Assembly: GCA_013150955.1 (NCBI GenBank)
Contig: JAADJD010000002.1
Coordinates: 130,705-194,704, forward strand
Direction: 5' to 3'
DNA length: 64,000 nucleotides
Source of the DNA: Calditrichota bacterium
GTDB taxonomy: Bacteria > Calditrichota > Calditrichia > RBG-13-44-9 > J042
Position numbers and translations under genes: made by a program
In this document: positions 27,016 through 37,600 of the stretch, piece after piece
How positions within the stretch are numbered: position 1 is the first letter of the stretch
How the letters are laid out: each line of letters starts with the position of its first letter
The notes under the pieces: generated by a model
Told to the model about the DNA's origin: nothing
Databases searched by the model: none
The model's input: the letters and a program-made list of their open reading frames with translations, nothing else

Positions 27016-28962
27016 ATGAAAAAGCAATCAAAGAAACATTCCAGCAAATCGGATAAGGCGGGTGCGGAGCGGCCGCTGGGGAAACGGAAGCGGCACATTT
27101 TTGCCATTGGCGTGGCACTCATTCCCCTGCTTTTCTTTTTATTGCTGGAGCTGGGATTACAGGCCATCCAGTACGGCGGAAACCTGAAATTATTCATTTC
27201 GCTGACCGGCCCGTATTCTGATTACCTGGCCGTGAATCCCTCCGTTGGCAAACGCTTCTTTTTCACTCAGGTCACAGTGCCCACGCCTTCTAACGATGTG
27301 TTTTTAAAGAAGAAGCCGGAAAACGGGTATCGGATTTTTGTGCTGGGGGGATCCACCACCATCGGGTATCCCTATGGCCCCAATCTGATGTTTTCTCGCT
27401 TGCTCCACCTCATGCTGAACGAAATCTTTCCCGATCGCCACATCGAAGTGGTCAATGTGGCAATGACCGCGGTGAATTCCTACGCCTACCTGGATTATCT
27501 GGATGAAATACTGGCCCAGGATCCGGATGCCATCCTGATCTACGGGGGGCACAACGAATTCTACGGGGCGCTGGGGGTGGCCTCTGCTGAATCCCTGGGA
27601 AAATTCCGCTGGGTAGTGAAGGCTTATTTAAAATTGAAAAAATACCGCACTTTTCTGTTGCTCCGGGATGGAATTGCCCGATTGCGAATCGGGTTGCAGA
27701 AGTGGTTTGGAGGGGATTCGGTGGAAGATCCGTCGGCAACGCTGATGGAGCGCATGGTGGCCGAGCAACAGATTGCCTATGGTAGTCCGCTGTATCGCAT
27801 GGGATTGTTCCAGTTTGAGGCGAATATCCGGGAATTGTTGCAGCGCTGTCAGCAGAACGGCGTGCAGGTGGTGTTGAGTGAGCTGGTCAGCAATATTCGG
27901 GATCTACCGCCTTTTGAGTCCATTCCAGCGGATACCCTCCCGCCGGCAGATGAGGTGTACCAGCAAGCCCGCCAACTGGACCGGCAGGGACAATTTCGTG
28001 CGGCGCGGGAAAAGTATTATCGGGCCAAAGACCTGGATGCCCTGCGCTTTCGGGCCAGCGAGGACCTGAACGCCATCATCCATCGCCTGGCGCAGGAATA
28101 TCAGATACCGGTGGTGCCGATGAAGGCCTTCTTCGAAAAGGCGGCACGGGATGGCCTGATTGGCAACGATTTGATGACCGATCACCTGCACCCGAACATC
28201 AAAGGGTATTTTATCATGGCGGACGCTTTTTTGCGAACGCTTAAACAAAATGGCCTGATTGCCTCCAGCTGGCGCCAGGTTCCCCTGAAGCGGGTGGAAC
28301 AGCGCATTCAATCCCGCTGTTACACGGCGCTGGATAGCATCTATGGGGAAATCCGTATTCGCATTCTGAAAGGAGGGTGGCCGTTTAAAAAGGAAAGGGG
28401 GCCGAATCAGGAATTGCTGAATTTTAAACCCCGGAACATGCTGGAACGATTGGCCTTTCGGGCGTGGGTGGCCAAGGATTATTCTCTGGAAAAGGCCCAT
28501 GTGGATCTGGCATCCCTGGCCGAGCAGCAACGGGACTATGCAACGGCCATCCGGGAATATCAGGCGTTGATTTGCTTAACGCCGTATAATGCATCACCGT
28601 ATCTGAAATTGGCCAATGTTTACATCGTGCTGGGGAAGTTGAACGAAGCGCTGCCGTATCTCTACCGCTCGCTGGAGCTGGAACCCACCGCCTTTGCTTA
28701 CAAATGGGTGGGACAGATTTTACTGGAGCGCGGTCGGGCAAAGGAAGCGTTGCCGTACCTGGAAAAGGCCCGAAAACGAGCACCGGACGATCCCCAGTTA
28801 CTCTACAATCTCAGCGGCGCGTACGCACTCAACCAGCGGTTTTCCGAGGCCATGAAGACCATTCTGGAAGCCGAGAAAATCGATCCCGATTTTCCCGATT
28901 TACAGGCATTCAAACAACAGTTAAAAGAAATTCTGGAAAAACAACAGGCCCGCGTTCAATAG
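27016..28962 (+). CDS. Membrane-anchored SGNH/GDSL-type hydrolase with C-terminal TPR repeats
   Basis: A 648-aa protein with a basic N-terminus and one membrane helix (about residues 31-52), so the rest faces the periplasm. An SGNH hydrolase-like domain follows: block I 'VLGGSTTIGYPY' (Ser in GGSTT), block III 'IYGGHNEFYG', and 'DHLHPNIKGY' with the Asp and His of block V. The C-terminal third is at least three TPR units ('YATAIREYQALICLTPYNASPYLKLANVYIVLGKLNEALPYLYRSLELEP' region). Such proteins may deacylate or modify a cell-surface polymer; the substrate is unknown. It starts just after the AT-rich repeat and precedes the regulator gene. Confidence 0.75.
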   Translation: MKKQSKKHSSKSDKAGAERPLGKRKRHIFAIGVALIPLLFFLLLELGLQAIQYGGNLKLFISLTGPYSDYLAVNPSVGKRFFFTQVTVPTPSNDVFLKKKPENGYRIFVLGGSTTIGYPYGPNLMFSRLLHLMLNEIFPDRHIEVVNVAMTAVNSYAYLDYLDEILAQDPDAILIYGGHNEFYGALGVASAESLGKFRWVVKAYLKLKKYRTFLLLRDGIARLRIGLQKWFGGDSVEDPSATLMERMVAEQQIAYGSPLYRMGLFQFEANIRELLQRCQQNGVQVVLSELVSNIRDLPPFESIPADTLPPADEVYQQARQLDRQGQFRAAREKYYRAKDLDALRFRASEDLNAIIHRLAQEYQIPVVPMKAFFEKAARDGLIGNDLMTDHLHPNIKGYFIMADAFLRTLKQNGLIASSWRQVPLKRVEQRIQSRCYTALDSIYGEIRIRILKGGWPFKKERGPNQELLNFKPRNMLERLAFRAWVAKDYSLEKAHVDLASLAEQQRDYATAIREYQALICLTPYNASPYLKLANVYIVLGKLNEALPYLYRSLELEPTAFAYKWVGQILLERGRAKEALPYLEKARKRAPDDPQLLYNLSGAYALNQRFSEAMKTILEAEKIDPDFPDLQAFKQQLKEILEKQQARVQ

Positions 28963-29083
28963 GGCGGGAGAAGGGGATGATTTCCATGGGGGATAGGTCA
29001 TCTTTACCGCATGTGGGGGGTATCTGGAGGTCCATCGGTGGCCAGTTGATTGGATCAGGTTCCATAGTCAGTGGGGTAGGGAA

Positions 29084-29953
29084 ATGAATTTAGAAAAAAT
29101 TTCCAGGAAAATGATGGAACTGGGTTTTACCAGTTACGAGGCCAGAGCCTACGTGGCCCTGTTGCAACAGAATCCAGCAACCCGTTACGAATTGAGCAAA
29201 CGCAGTGGGGTTCCCCGATCGGCCATTTACGACATCATTCAACGGCTGGAGCGCCAGGGGCTGGTCAATGCGCTGGCAACCAAGCCGGAAAAATATGTGC
29301 CCCTGCCACCCGATCGCATGCTGGAATTGCTGGAACGCCGCTACAAAGAACGCATCGAGGAGTTGAAAAAATCGCTTACGGAACTCCGCAGCGAATTTGA
29401 GCTGGAGCAGCTCTGGAACATTACCGGCTATCAGAATCTCATCATCAAAGCAAAGGAAATGATCAACAAGGCCCGAAGTTCCATCTATCTGTCGGCCTGG
29501 AAGCGGGAGGTGCTGAAGCTGCAGGCGGAACTGGAGGAAGCGGTGGATCGGGGGGTGAAGGTGGTCATTTTTTCGTTTACCGAAGTGCCGCAAATCGGTC
29601 AGGTGTTTAGCTACGAACTGAACGAAAAGGAGCTGGAGAAGGTCTGGGATCACAAAATTATTCTGGTGCGGGACATGGAAGAGTTGCTGATGGGTGAGGC
29701 CAACCAGAGCTACCCCCGAAAAGTGGCCTGGACACATAACAAGGCCATCGTGGGGATTGCAGCCAATCATATTGTCCTGGACATCACGCTGTACGGGTTG
29801 CGGGCCGGCGTGGACGTTAGCGATGCGGTCATCGAGGCGCATCCCGGCGAACTGGAACTGCTGGGCCGGCTGTTACGGGAAAAATTCCCCGACAATCCCT
29901 GGCTCAGCCTGGATTTCTCGAAAAACAATAATAGTAGCGCCCCATCTCAATAA
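29084..29953 (+). CDS. TrmB-family sugar-sensing transcriptional regulator
   Basis: 289 aa. The N-terminal winged helix ('LGFTSYEARAYVALLQQNPAT', 'LSKRSGVPRSAIYDIIQRLERQGLV') is the TrmB DNA-binding domain. A coiled linker (~85-115) follows, and then the PLD-like C-terminal region ('IYLSAWKREVLKLQAELEEAVDRGVKV') that in TrmB proteins carries effector binding. TrmB regulators repress maltose/trehalose transport and glycolytic genes until sugar binds; they are chiefly archaeal but occur in bacteria. Its place between the surface-protein cluster and three glucan hydrolases makes it the probable local regulator. No TrmB operator consensus was identified. Confidence 0.85.
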   Translation: MNLEKISRKMMELGFTSYEARAYVALLQQNPATRYELSKRSGVPRSAIYDIIQRLERQGLVNALATKPEKYVPLPPDRMLELLERRYKERIEELKKSLTELRSEFELEQLWNITGYQNLIIKAKEMINKARSSIYLSAWKREVLKLQAELEEAVDRGVKVVIFSFTEVPQIGQVFSYELNEKELEKVWDHKIILVRDMEELLMGEANQSYPRKVAWTHNKAIVGIAANHIVLDITLYGLRAGVDVSDAVIEAHPGELELLGRLLREKFPDNPWLSLDFSKNNNSSAPSQ

Positions 29954-30048
29954 ACGCAGGGGAGAGGACAAACCAGCTGTCTCCCGTTTGCCGGGAGTCA
30001 TCCCGCATGGAAAATCGAAATTCACGTTTGGAAAAATTGGAGAATGGT

Positions 30049-31461
30049 ATGAAGTTAGGGCAACGAATCGGGACAATTTGGGTGTTACTGGCGATGTTAT
30101 TTTTGGTGTTGTATTGTGAGAAGAAGCACGGGAAGGGAGAGCCACTTCCGGATTATTCCAGCTATTCGGCGCCGCTGGCACCGGAGTGGGCTCGCAATGG
30201 CGTGCTTTACGAGATTTACATCCGTGCCTTTACGCCGGAAGGAACATTTCGGGCGGCCATTCAGCGGCTGGATGCCCTGCAGGAGCTGGGTGTGAACATC
30301 CTCTGGTTGATGCCCATTTACCCCATCGGGGAAAAAGGGCGTAAGGGAACGCTGGGTTCCCCCTATTCTGTGAAAGACTTCCGCAAGGTTAACCCAGAAT
30401 TTGGAACCGAAGCCGATTTTCGGGCTTTTGTGCAGGCCGCCCACCAGCGAGGGATGAAGGTGATTCTGGATATGGTGCCCAATCACGGAGCCAATGACAA
30501 TGTTTTGATGGCCGACCATCCGGACTGGTTCATGTGGGATGAGGCCGGCAATTTCACCCGCGAGGTGGCCGACTGGAGCGACATTACCGATTTCAATTAC
30601 GATAACCCTGACATGCGCCGTTACATGCAGGAAACCATGCAATACTGGATCCGGGAATTTGACATCGATGGCTACCGCTGTGATGTGGCGGGCATGGTGC
30701 CCCTGGACTTCTGGGAAGAAACGCTGCCCCGACTACGGGAAATAAAACCCGATATTTATTTACTGGCTGAATGGGAAGATCCCAAACTGCTCATCGCAGG
30801 GTTTCACTCCGATTACGATTGGACATTATATCACCTGCTGAAAGATGTACGGAAACAGAAAAAGCGTACTGCAGAGGCCATTCAGCTGATTTATGAAAAG
30901 GATTCCCGCTATCCACAGAATGCGCTTCCCATGCGCTTTCTGGAAAACCACGATGAGCCCCGCAGCCTGGAAATGTTTGGCCCCGCAGCCATCGAAGCCT
31001 ACGCCACCTTCATTTTTACCGTGCCGGGACTGCCCCTGATTTACGCCGGCCAGGAGATCGGAGAAACTGTGCGCCCGTCGTTGTTCGAGAAATTCACCAT
31101 TCGCTGGCAGGAGGGGGATACGGCCCTGTTTCGCATGTACCAGCGGCTGATCCGGTGGCGCAAGCAATACCCGGTGCTGCGGCACGGGGAATTCATTCCC
31201 CTGGGGGTAGCCACGTTTAAGGGATCGGTCGGTGCCTTTTTACGACGGGGTGATCAGGGATTGGCCCTGGTGGCCACCAACCTCTGGCCCGATTTTGCCG
31301 AAAAAGTGGTAGTAACGTTACCAGAACATCTCAGAGAGACGCTGGGTACACAGGAACTTTACCGGATCGATCAGCCGGAGGAACGACTGTCACTATCGGA
31401 AATGGTCTTTGATGAATTCCCGCCGTTTACCACGCGGGTTTACGTGGGAACGCACCCTTAA
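30049..31461 (+). CDS. GH13 alpha-amylase-family glycosidase, exported (probable lipoprotein)
   Basis: ATG 30049 is preferred over 30007 because GGAG lies 6 nt upstream and the protein then starts with a signal peptide. This ends in 'FLVLYC', a probable though non-ideal lipobox with Tyr at -1. The barrel follows: 'GVNILWLMPIYPIGEKG', region I 'VILDMVPNH', nucleophile Asp in 'DGYRCDVAGMV', acid/base Glu in 'LLAEWED', and 'FLENHDEPR' with the third Asp. The 470-aa length leaves room for a short C-terminal beta domain only. It probably acts in the periplasm or at a membrane face on maltooligosaccharides. It starts 95 nt after the TrmB gene and 23 nt before the next GH13 gene. Confidence 0.88.
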   Translation: MKLGQRIGTIWVLLAMLFLVLYCEKKHGKGEPLPDYSSYSAPLAPEWARNGVLYEIYIRAFTPEGTFRAAIQRLDALQELGVNILWLMPIYPIGEKGRKGTLGSPYSVKDFRKVNPEFGTEADFRAFVQAAHQRGMKVILDMVPNHGANDNVLMADHPDWFMWDEAGNFTREVADWSDITDFNYDNPDMRRYMQETMQYWIREFDIDGYRCDVAGMVPLDFWEETLPRLREIKPDIYLLAEWEDPKLLIAGFHSDYDWTLYHLLKDVRKQKKRTAEAIQLIYEKDSRYPQNALPMRFLENHDEPRSLEMFGPAAIEAYATFIFTVPGLPLIYAGQEIGETVRPSLFEKFTIRWQEGDTALFRMYQRLIRWRKQYPVLRHGEFIPLGVATFKGSVGAFLRRGDQGLALVATNLWPDFAEKVVVTLPEHLRETLGTQELYRIDQPEERLSLSEMVFDEFPPFTTRVYVGTHP

Positions 31462-31484
31462 TCGAAAATGCAAAGGAATAGTTC

Positions 31485-34400
31485 ATGAAATTACGGCATA
31501 TCTTCTGGAATTTGATGCTTGGAATGGTTACTCTGGGCAGCCTGCTGGCTGCCGACAGCGTGGATGTAACCTTTTACTACCGTCCTGAGGGAAATCCCAA
31601 TATTGTGTATCTGGCCGGGGAGTTTAACAACTGGGCCAATAACAGCAATGGGCGCATTACCGATCCTCGCTTTGCCATGACCTATGACCCGGAAACCGGG
31701 TTCTGGTATAAAACCGAACGGTTGCGCATCGGTGGCCCGGCACAGAATCCCCTGAAACCCGGCGCATACGAATATAAATTTAACGAGAACGGTTCCTCTT
31801 CCGGATGGTTATCCGATCCACGAAATCCCCGACAGGATCCCGCTAACTACTACAATTCCATTCTTTACGTCAAGGATCCAACCATCCACTATCTGTTGCC
31901 CAACGAAACGTCTGACATTATTCGCACCCGCTTTCCGGAAATTTCCGCCTATTTATTCCCAAAGGTCGGGGCCACCATTGATACTCAATCCATTACCGTG
32001 CAGATCAATCAAACGGTGTATCGCCAGCTGGGACGATTTTTCGATCCGGAAACCCGGCAATTGCGCTTCACGGTGCCAGATCCCCTTCCCGATGGCGAAC
32101 ATCGGGTGCTGCTCTCGGTGATGAGTTCCAGCGGGAGCTGGAATCAGGATTCGGCGCGCTTTACCGTTCGGGCCGATCTGGTGCAAATCCTTACCCGACC
32201 TGCCGAGACCTGGAAGTCTGCCTGGCGAATTCAGGGCGCTATTTTTAAACCCGATGGGGGATACGACAGCAGCATCACCCAGGCCGTGCTGGTTCGGGAG
32301 GCGGAACAGTGGCCGATTCGGGTGATCAATGGACGGGTGGACACCACGATTGGCCTGCTGGAGGGGGAAAACCGCTTTCAGTTGCAGGCCACGCTGAATG
32401 GGCAGGTAGAGGTGTCTCAACCGGTCCGCATCGTCCGTAAAGTGGATCATGCTCCCTATGCGGTGGTGACCTTTCAGGCAACGGAATCCAATATTACCCT
32501 GATGGCCACGGAAAGTACCGATCCAGATGGCCAGTCGCTAACCTTTTTGTGGAAGGAAGTTCCGGGGAATCCCGAAACCATTGGCGGTATTACCGGAACC
32601 ACCGGCCCCATCCTCAATTTCGATTTGCCGACCACGCCGGGGGAGTATTTTATTCAACTGATCGCGACCGATCCCGACGGGAATCAGGATTCCACCCGCG
32701 TGTTTGTCCGCCGCAACCGCGATGGCAGCATCACGTTTTCCGATTACGAAATCAATCCCGAATGGGTGCAGCAGAGCCGCATCTATTTGCTGTTTTTCAA
32801 GGCATTCACGCCGGAAGGAACCATCCGTGCCGCCATTCCCAATCTGGATTACATCAAGTCGCTGGGCTTCAACGTCATCTGGGTGCTGCCGGTAATGGAT
32901 ACCGAGGGCATTATTGACAATCAGATTAACATCGGATACAACATCATCGATTTTTACCGGGTGGCCCCGGAATACGGCACTGCACAGGATTTCAAGGATT
33001 TTGTTGCTCGCGCCCACGAGCTGGGCATGAAGGTCATTCTGGACGTTACTCCCAATCACACCGGTCGTCAGCACCCCTTTGCGCAGGACGTCCGGGAATG
33101 GGGAGAGTACTCGCCGTACTGGTATTATTATCAAACGGAATACATTTCCCACAACGACAATGGTCTGGGCATCTGCAGAACACCCGAAGGCATTTATTAT
33201 TACTGTGCCTTTAGCGACGCCCTGTTGAATTACAACTGGAGCGACCTGGATGCGCGCCGCTACATGATCGATGTGTACACTTACTGGATTCGCGAGTTTG
33301 ATATCGATGGCTTTCGCTTTGATGTGTACTGGGGGCCGCATCGCCGGTATGGATCCAGTCAGTTTGATCGGCCATTGAGAAAGGCACTGAAACATGTGAA
33401 ACCGGACATCCTGTTGCTGGCCGAGGATTCGGGCACCGGTGTGGGCACGGAATGGATTTATGCCGATAAGGGGGGTGGCGCCGATGTGGCCTATGATTTT
33501 AAACTGTATCACAATCAGATCAAGAATTTTTCCTTCACCCCTAATGGCATTAGTGGACTGCACAACGAATTGTACAACGGAGGCTATTTCCCTGGAGAGA
33601 ATGCCTATTACTTGCGCTTCATGGAGACCCAGGATGAAGATCGCATCGCCTATTTTTACAATTCATTCGAGAAGACCATGCCCATGGCCAGTGTGATTTT
33701 TACCGCACCGGGCATTCCACTGCTTTACAACGGGCAGGAAGTGGGATTCGGCAAGGGGATGAGTGCGCAGGGGTTCGATTACCGGCGGCGAGCCGTGATT
33801 GACTGGGAATTTCCCGGTCGCGAGTTGCTCACGCCTCATTATCAGCGACTGGCGCATATTCGAGCGCAGTTCCCGGCCTTTTCCCAGCACAAAAAGGATA
33901 CCAACGGGGATGGGAACGTCGATGCCAACGATGCGTCGGACTTCATCCGGGTCAGTTCCAGCAATGGATATGTGTACGCCTTTCTGCGTCCCTATCCCGA
34001 TGAAAACGGTTTGACAGTGGTGAATTTCAGTGGTACGGCTCAGACGGCCGTGCTGGACATCAGCGGGGCGGGCCTGCAGTTCAGCGGAGGATTTTCGGCA
34101 ACCGAAACTTACTGGGTGAATGATCTGTACGCAGACACCAGCATCAGTGTGTCTGGCGCACAATTAAGCAATTATCAGGTAACGTTGCCACCGTATGGCA
34201 GCGCAATCTACGTAATTGCCACCGAAGAAAAGCAGGTGGTGATTCCTCCATTGTCTCCCATCGTTAAAATTGAAACCGAAGAACCGATCAAACCGCAGAA
34301 TTTTGCCCTGAAACAGAATTTCCCCAATCCGTTCAATCCCTACACCACCATTGTTTTCGAAGTCCCTCGTACCAGCCGGGTATCGCTGGAAATTTACAAC

Positions 34401-34574
34401 ATTCTGGGACAACGCGTGAAGCGTTTGATTCAGGGCGTGTTTGCACCCGGCCAGCACCGGGTTCAATGGGATGGAAGAAACGATCGGGGCGAAAACCTGC
34501 CCTCCGGAATCTACATCCTGCAAATGCGAGCGGATGCCTTTATTGCGCATAAGCGATTGTTACTTTTAAAATGA
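31485..34574 (+). CDS. Secreted CBM48-like/GH13 glucan hydrolase with T9SS-type sorting domain
   Basis: 1029 aa. After the signal peptide comes a CBM48/glycogen-binding-like domain (~25-125: 'VTFYYRPEGNPNIVYLAGEFNNW'), then Ig/PKD-like modules (~150-410) and a GH13 barrel from ~425. Region I is 'VILDVTPNH', nucleophile Asp in 'DGFRFDVYW', acid/base Glu in 'LLLAEDSG'. Region IV reads 'FMETQDEDR', so the usual His of NHD/SHD is Gln. An EF-hand-like loop 'DTNGDGNVDANDA' lies near 805. The last ~85 residues are a type A sorting domain ('LKQNFPNPFNPYTTI'). It could be an amylase, pullulanase or cyclomaltodextrinase type; specificity cannot be read. Confidence 0.88.
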   Translation: MKLRHIFWNLMLGMVTLGSLLAADSVDVTFYYRPEGNPNIVYLAGEFNNWANNSNGRITDPRFAMTYDPETGFWYKTERLRIGGPAQNPLKPGAYEYKFNENGSSSGWLSDPRNPRQDPANYYNSILYVKDPTIHYLLPNETSDIIRTRFPEISAYLFPKVGATIDTQSITVQINQTVYRQLGRFFDPETRQLRFTVPDPLPDGEHRVLLSVMSSSGSWNQDSARFTVRADLVQILTRPAETWKSAWRIQGAIFKPDGGYDSSITQAVLVREAEQWPIRVINGRVDTTIGLLEGENRFQLQATLNGQVEVSQPVRIVRKVDHAPYAVVTFQATESNITLMATESTDPDGQSLTFLWKEVPGNPETIGGITGTTGPILNFDLPTTPGEYFIQLIATDPDGNQDSTRVFVRRNRDGSITFSDYEINPEWVQQSRIYLLFFKAFTPEGTIRAAIPNLDYIKSLGFNVIWVLPVMDTEGIIDNQINIGYNIIDFYRVAPEYGTAQDFKDFVARAHELGMKVILDVTPNHTGRQHPFAQDVREWGEYSPYWYYYQTEYISHNDNGLGICRTPEGIYYYCAFSDALLNYNWSDLDARRYMIDVYTYWIREFDIDGFRFDVYWGPHRRYGSSQFDRPLRKALKHVKPDILLLAEDSGTGVGTEWIYADKGGGADVAYDFKLYHNQIKNFSFTPNGISGLHNELYNGGYFPGENAYYLRFMETQDEDRIAYFYNSFEKTMPMASVIFTAPGIPLLYNGQEVGFGKGMSAQGFDYRRRAVIDWEFPGRELLTPHYQRLAHIRAQFPAFSQHKKDTNGDGNVDANDASDFIRVSSSNGYVYAFLRPYPDENGLTVVNFSGTAQTAVLDISGAGLQFSGGFSATETYWVNDLYADTSISVSGAQLSNYQVTLPPYGSAIYVIATEEKQVVIPPLSPIVKIETEEPIKPQNFALKQNFPNPFNPYTTIVFEVPRTSRVSLEIYNILGQRVKRLIQGVFAPGQHRVQWDGRNDRGENLPSGIYILQMRADAFIAHKRLLLLK

Positions 34575-34625
34575 CAGGCCATTTTTCTATTTGACGCGCG
34601 AGGAAAAAAACCAGAAGAGGCGATC

Positions 34626-37600
34626 GTGTTCACCATTGGGTGTGGGAAAAGGTTCTGGAAGCGGTTTTACAGTTGGGGTGTGGTTTCCGGGCTGACGCTG
34701 GCCTTCAACTTATCATCGCAACCCATTCAGCAGCCACAGGTAAGCACGATCCTGGACTCCCTGCGAATTCAGGTTCCTTTGAAGGTCAATCATCGGTTTA
34801 CATTCACCAACCAGATTGCCGCGTTCTGGTACGGAGAAACCCGCCGACAGAATCAGCGCCCATTCCAGGGCTACACCATTCTGGAGCAGCTGTATCTGAA
34901 AGATTATCAATTGTGGCGGGATGACCGGCCACTGGAACGCCACCAGGCACAGGAAATTGCCCTGTTCCCCGATCGGCTGGTGCGTTCCTATCCGCAGCTC
35001 ATCGAGACCCACTGGTTTGTCGACTCCCTGAATACCGTTGTGGTGGAAGCCCGCTTAATGCGAGAACAGTCCGTTATGTTTGAACCTTTGTGGAATGCGG
35101 CCCTGGGTTCTATTGAATGGCGGGTTCCAGAGGATGAGCCGATTGTTCTGGGAAAGTTGGAAAAACCAATTCCCGGTAGGCCGGATCACTTTTTAATTGC
35201 CGCCTGGGTGGAAACGGGGGAGCGGTTGCCGCCCCAACTGGACACACAGCATCCCCGAGTGGGATTTCGGGGGAAAGGAACGGGCTTTCTGGTCGTGCTG
35301 TTCGATACGTCCCGCACGCGCCTGCTGGAAACCTACCGGGAGTTACGGGATCGCCCGGAGGTGCATTTAAAACGCCGGTCGCGGCGATTGCAACAATGGA
35401 TCGATCGAAACCGGTTGAACACGCCCGATCCGCAGATCAATCGGGCCTTTCACTGGGCACTGATTTCGCTGGCCGATCTGGTCACCCATCAGCGGGGGCC
35501 AGGAATCTGGGCCGGTCTCCCCTGGTTCAATAATTACTGGGGGCGCGATAGTTTCATCAGCTTCACCGGTGCATTGCTGTGTACGGGAGATTTCTCCCTG
35601 GCGCGGGAAATTCTGCTATCCTTTTCCCGATTTCAGGACACCCGGCCCGCATCCCCTTACTTTGGACGCATCCCCAATCGCGTGCGTTTAAACGAAATTA
35701 TCTACAATACGGCGGATGGAACACCCTGGTTTGTGTGGGCCGCCGAAAAATATGTGCATTACAGCGGAGATACCCTGTTCATCGAAGAAATTTTTCCCGT
35801 GTTAAAACGGGCGATGGAAGGAGCACTGGCCAATTATGTAGATGAGTACGGTTTCCTGACCCACGGAGATGCCGAGACCTGGATGGATGCGGTGGGGCCG
35901 GATGGCCCCTGGAGTCCTCGCGGGAATCGTGCGGTGGAAATTCAGGTGCTCTGGATGGAGCAGCTGCGCATCTCCAGTGAATGGGCCCGGTATCTGGGAT
36001 ATCCGCGGTGGGCCAGCGAATGGAAGCGACTGGAGGAACGTGTGCGGCGACAATTCTTGCGAGAGTTCTGGGACGCCACCCATCAACGCCTGTATGACCA
36101 CCTGAATGCAGATCATTTCCCCGATACCCGCATCCGGCCCAATGCCATTTTTGCCCTGACGTTACCTCAAAAGCCGTTGCTTTCTGGCGAGCAGCAACGG
36201 GCTGTTCTGAAAGAAATTGTGGAAAAATTAACCTATCCCTGGGGCGTTGCCTCCCTGTCGCAAACAGACCCGAATTTTCATCCCTTCCACCATTACGCAC
36301 CGTTTTACGTACCCGATGCGGCCTACCACAACGGGCTGGTATGGACCTGGCTGGCGGGACCGGTGATCTCCGCATTGTTTCGCTGGAATAGTCCGCTGGG
36401 ATTTCAATTGCTGGAGGATATTTCCCGACAAATTCTCCAGCGGGATGGTCTGGGAAGCCAGTCGGAGTTGCTGGAAGCCTGGCCCCGACCGGGGAGCCAC
36501 TATCCGCTGGTTTCCGGGACCGTTTCGCAGGCCTGGAATCTGGCGGAATACATTCGCAACTGGCGCGAGGATGTGCTGGGCATCCGCCCCGAATTGGATC
36601 GGGACCGACTGCAGGTACGTCCCACACTTCCCGTAAATTGGGATCGGGTGGATTTTCGCTTCCGATTGGGTACCACGCAGGTGATGGCCCATTATCGGCA
36701 AAGCCAGCATGCCTTTACCGTAAGGTTGCGTTCGGATCGCCTGGATTCACCTCTGCAGGTGGAATTCCAATTACCCATTGGCAACGAACGGGTTGCCGTT
36801 TCGGTAATCTGGGAAAATTCGGCCCCTCTGGAAATCCGGGTACAGAAAGAAGCCAGAAAAATGATTGCAACCGTGAATGACCAACCGGTGCGGGCCATTC
36901 GTCGGCTGGCTTTGCCACGCCCATTGCAAATGGCCTTTTGCCAGCCCGATACGACGCTGGACGTTCCCGCTTTAAAGGGGCCAGCTTATCCCCTTCTCTC
37001 CGGCCCTGAAGTGACCCGAAGACCCGGCCGATTTGCGGAGGTGTTGTTTGATGTGCGGGATCCGGCAGGCGATGATCGAGGGCCTGAAGGGACATATGTG
37101 TATCCCACCAATCCCCATTTTCGGCCCGGCATATTTGATGCCCGTCGGGTAAAAATCCGAAAGGACAGGCAATATTATTACTTTGACATCCAGTTGCAAA
37201 ATCTGGTGAACCCCGGCTGGCATCCCGAAAGTGGGTTTCAATTAACCTTTTTAGCCATTGCGTTAAATTTCGGCGATCGGGCCGGTGTGCGCACCACCCG
37301 CGTGGGGATGAATGCCCGTTATCGATTGCCGGTGGAATACGCTTACAATTTCATCATTTATGTTGGAAACGGACTGCAGGTGCAGGATGCCCGCGGACGC
37401 ATTCGGTGCGCCTATTATCCCACGGATACCCGCCATCCGATTGGTTTCGTCGACCAGAAGCGCATTCGTTTTGCCATTCCGGTTCAATTCCTAAGTGACG
37501 CACCCCTGCGTTCTGTGGTGGTACTGGTTGGGGGACAGGATGACCACGGCGGCGGGGGCATGGGCGAGTTCCGCCACGTGGGGAAAACCGCCGGGGAATG

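Noticed and set aside
28704-29087. 127-aa ORF between the SGNH-TPR and TrmB genes
   Set aside because: Mostly overlaps the TPR coding region in another frame and shows no motif; the small non-overlapping part is leader of the TrmB gene.
32538-33563. 341-aa ORF on the minus strand
   Set aside because: Antisense shadow of the CBM48/GH13 gene, without ribosome site or family resemblance.
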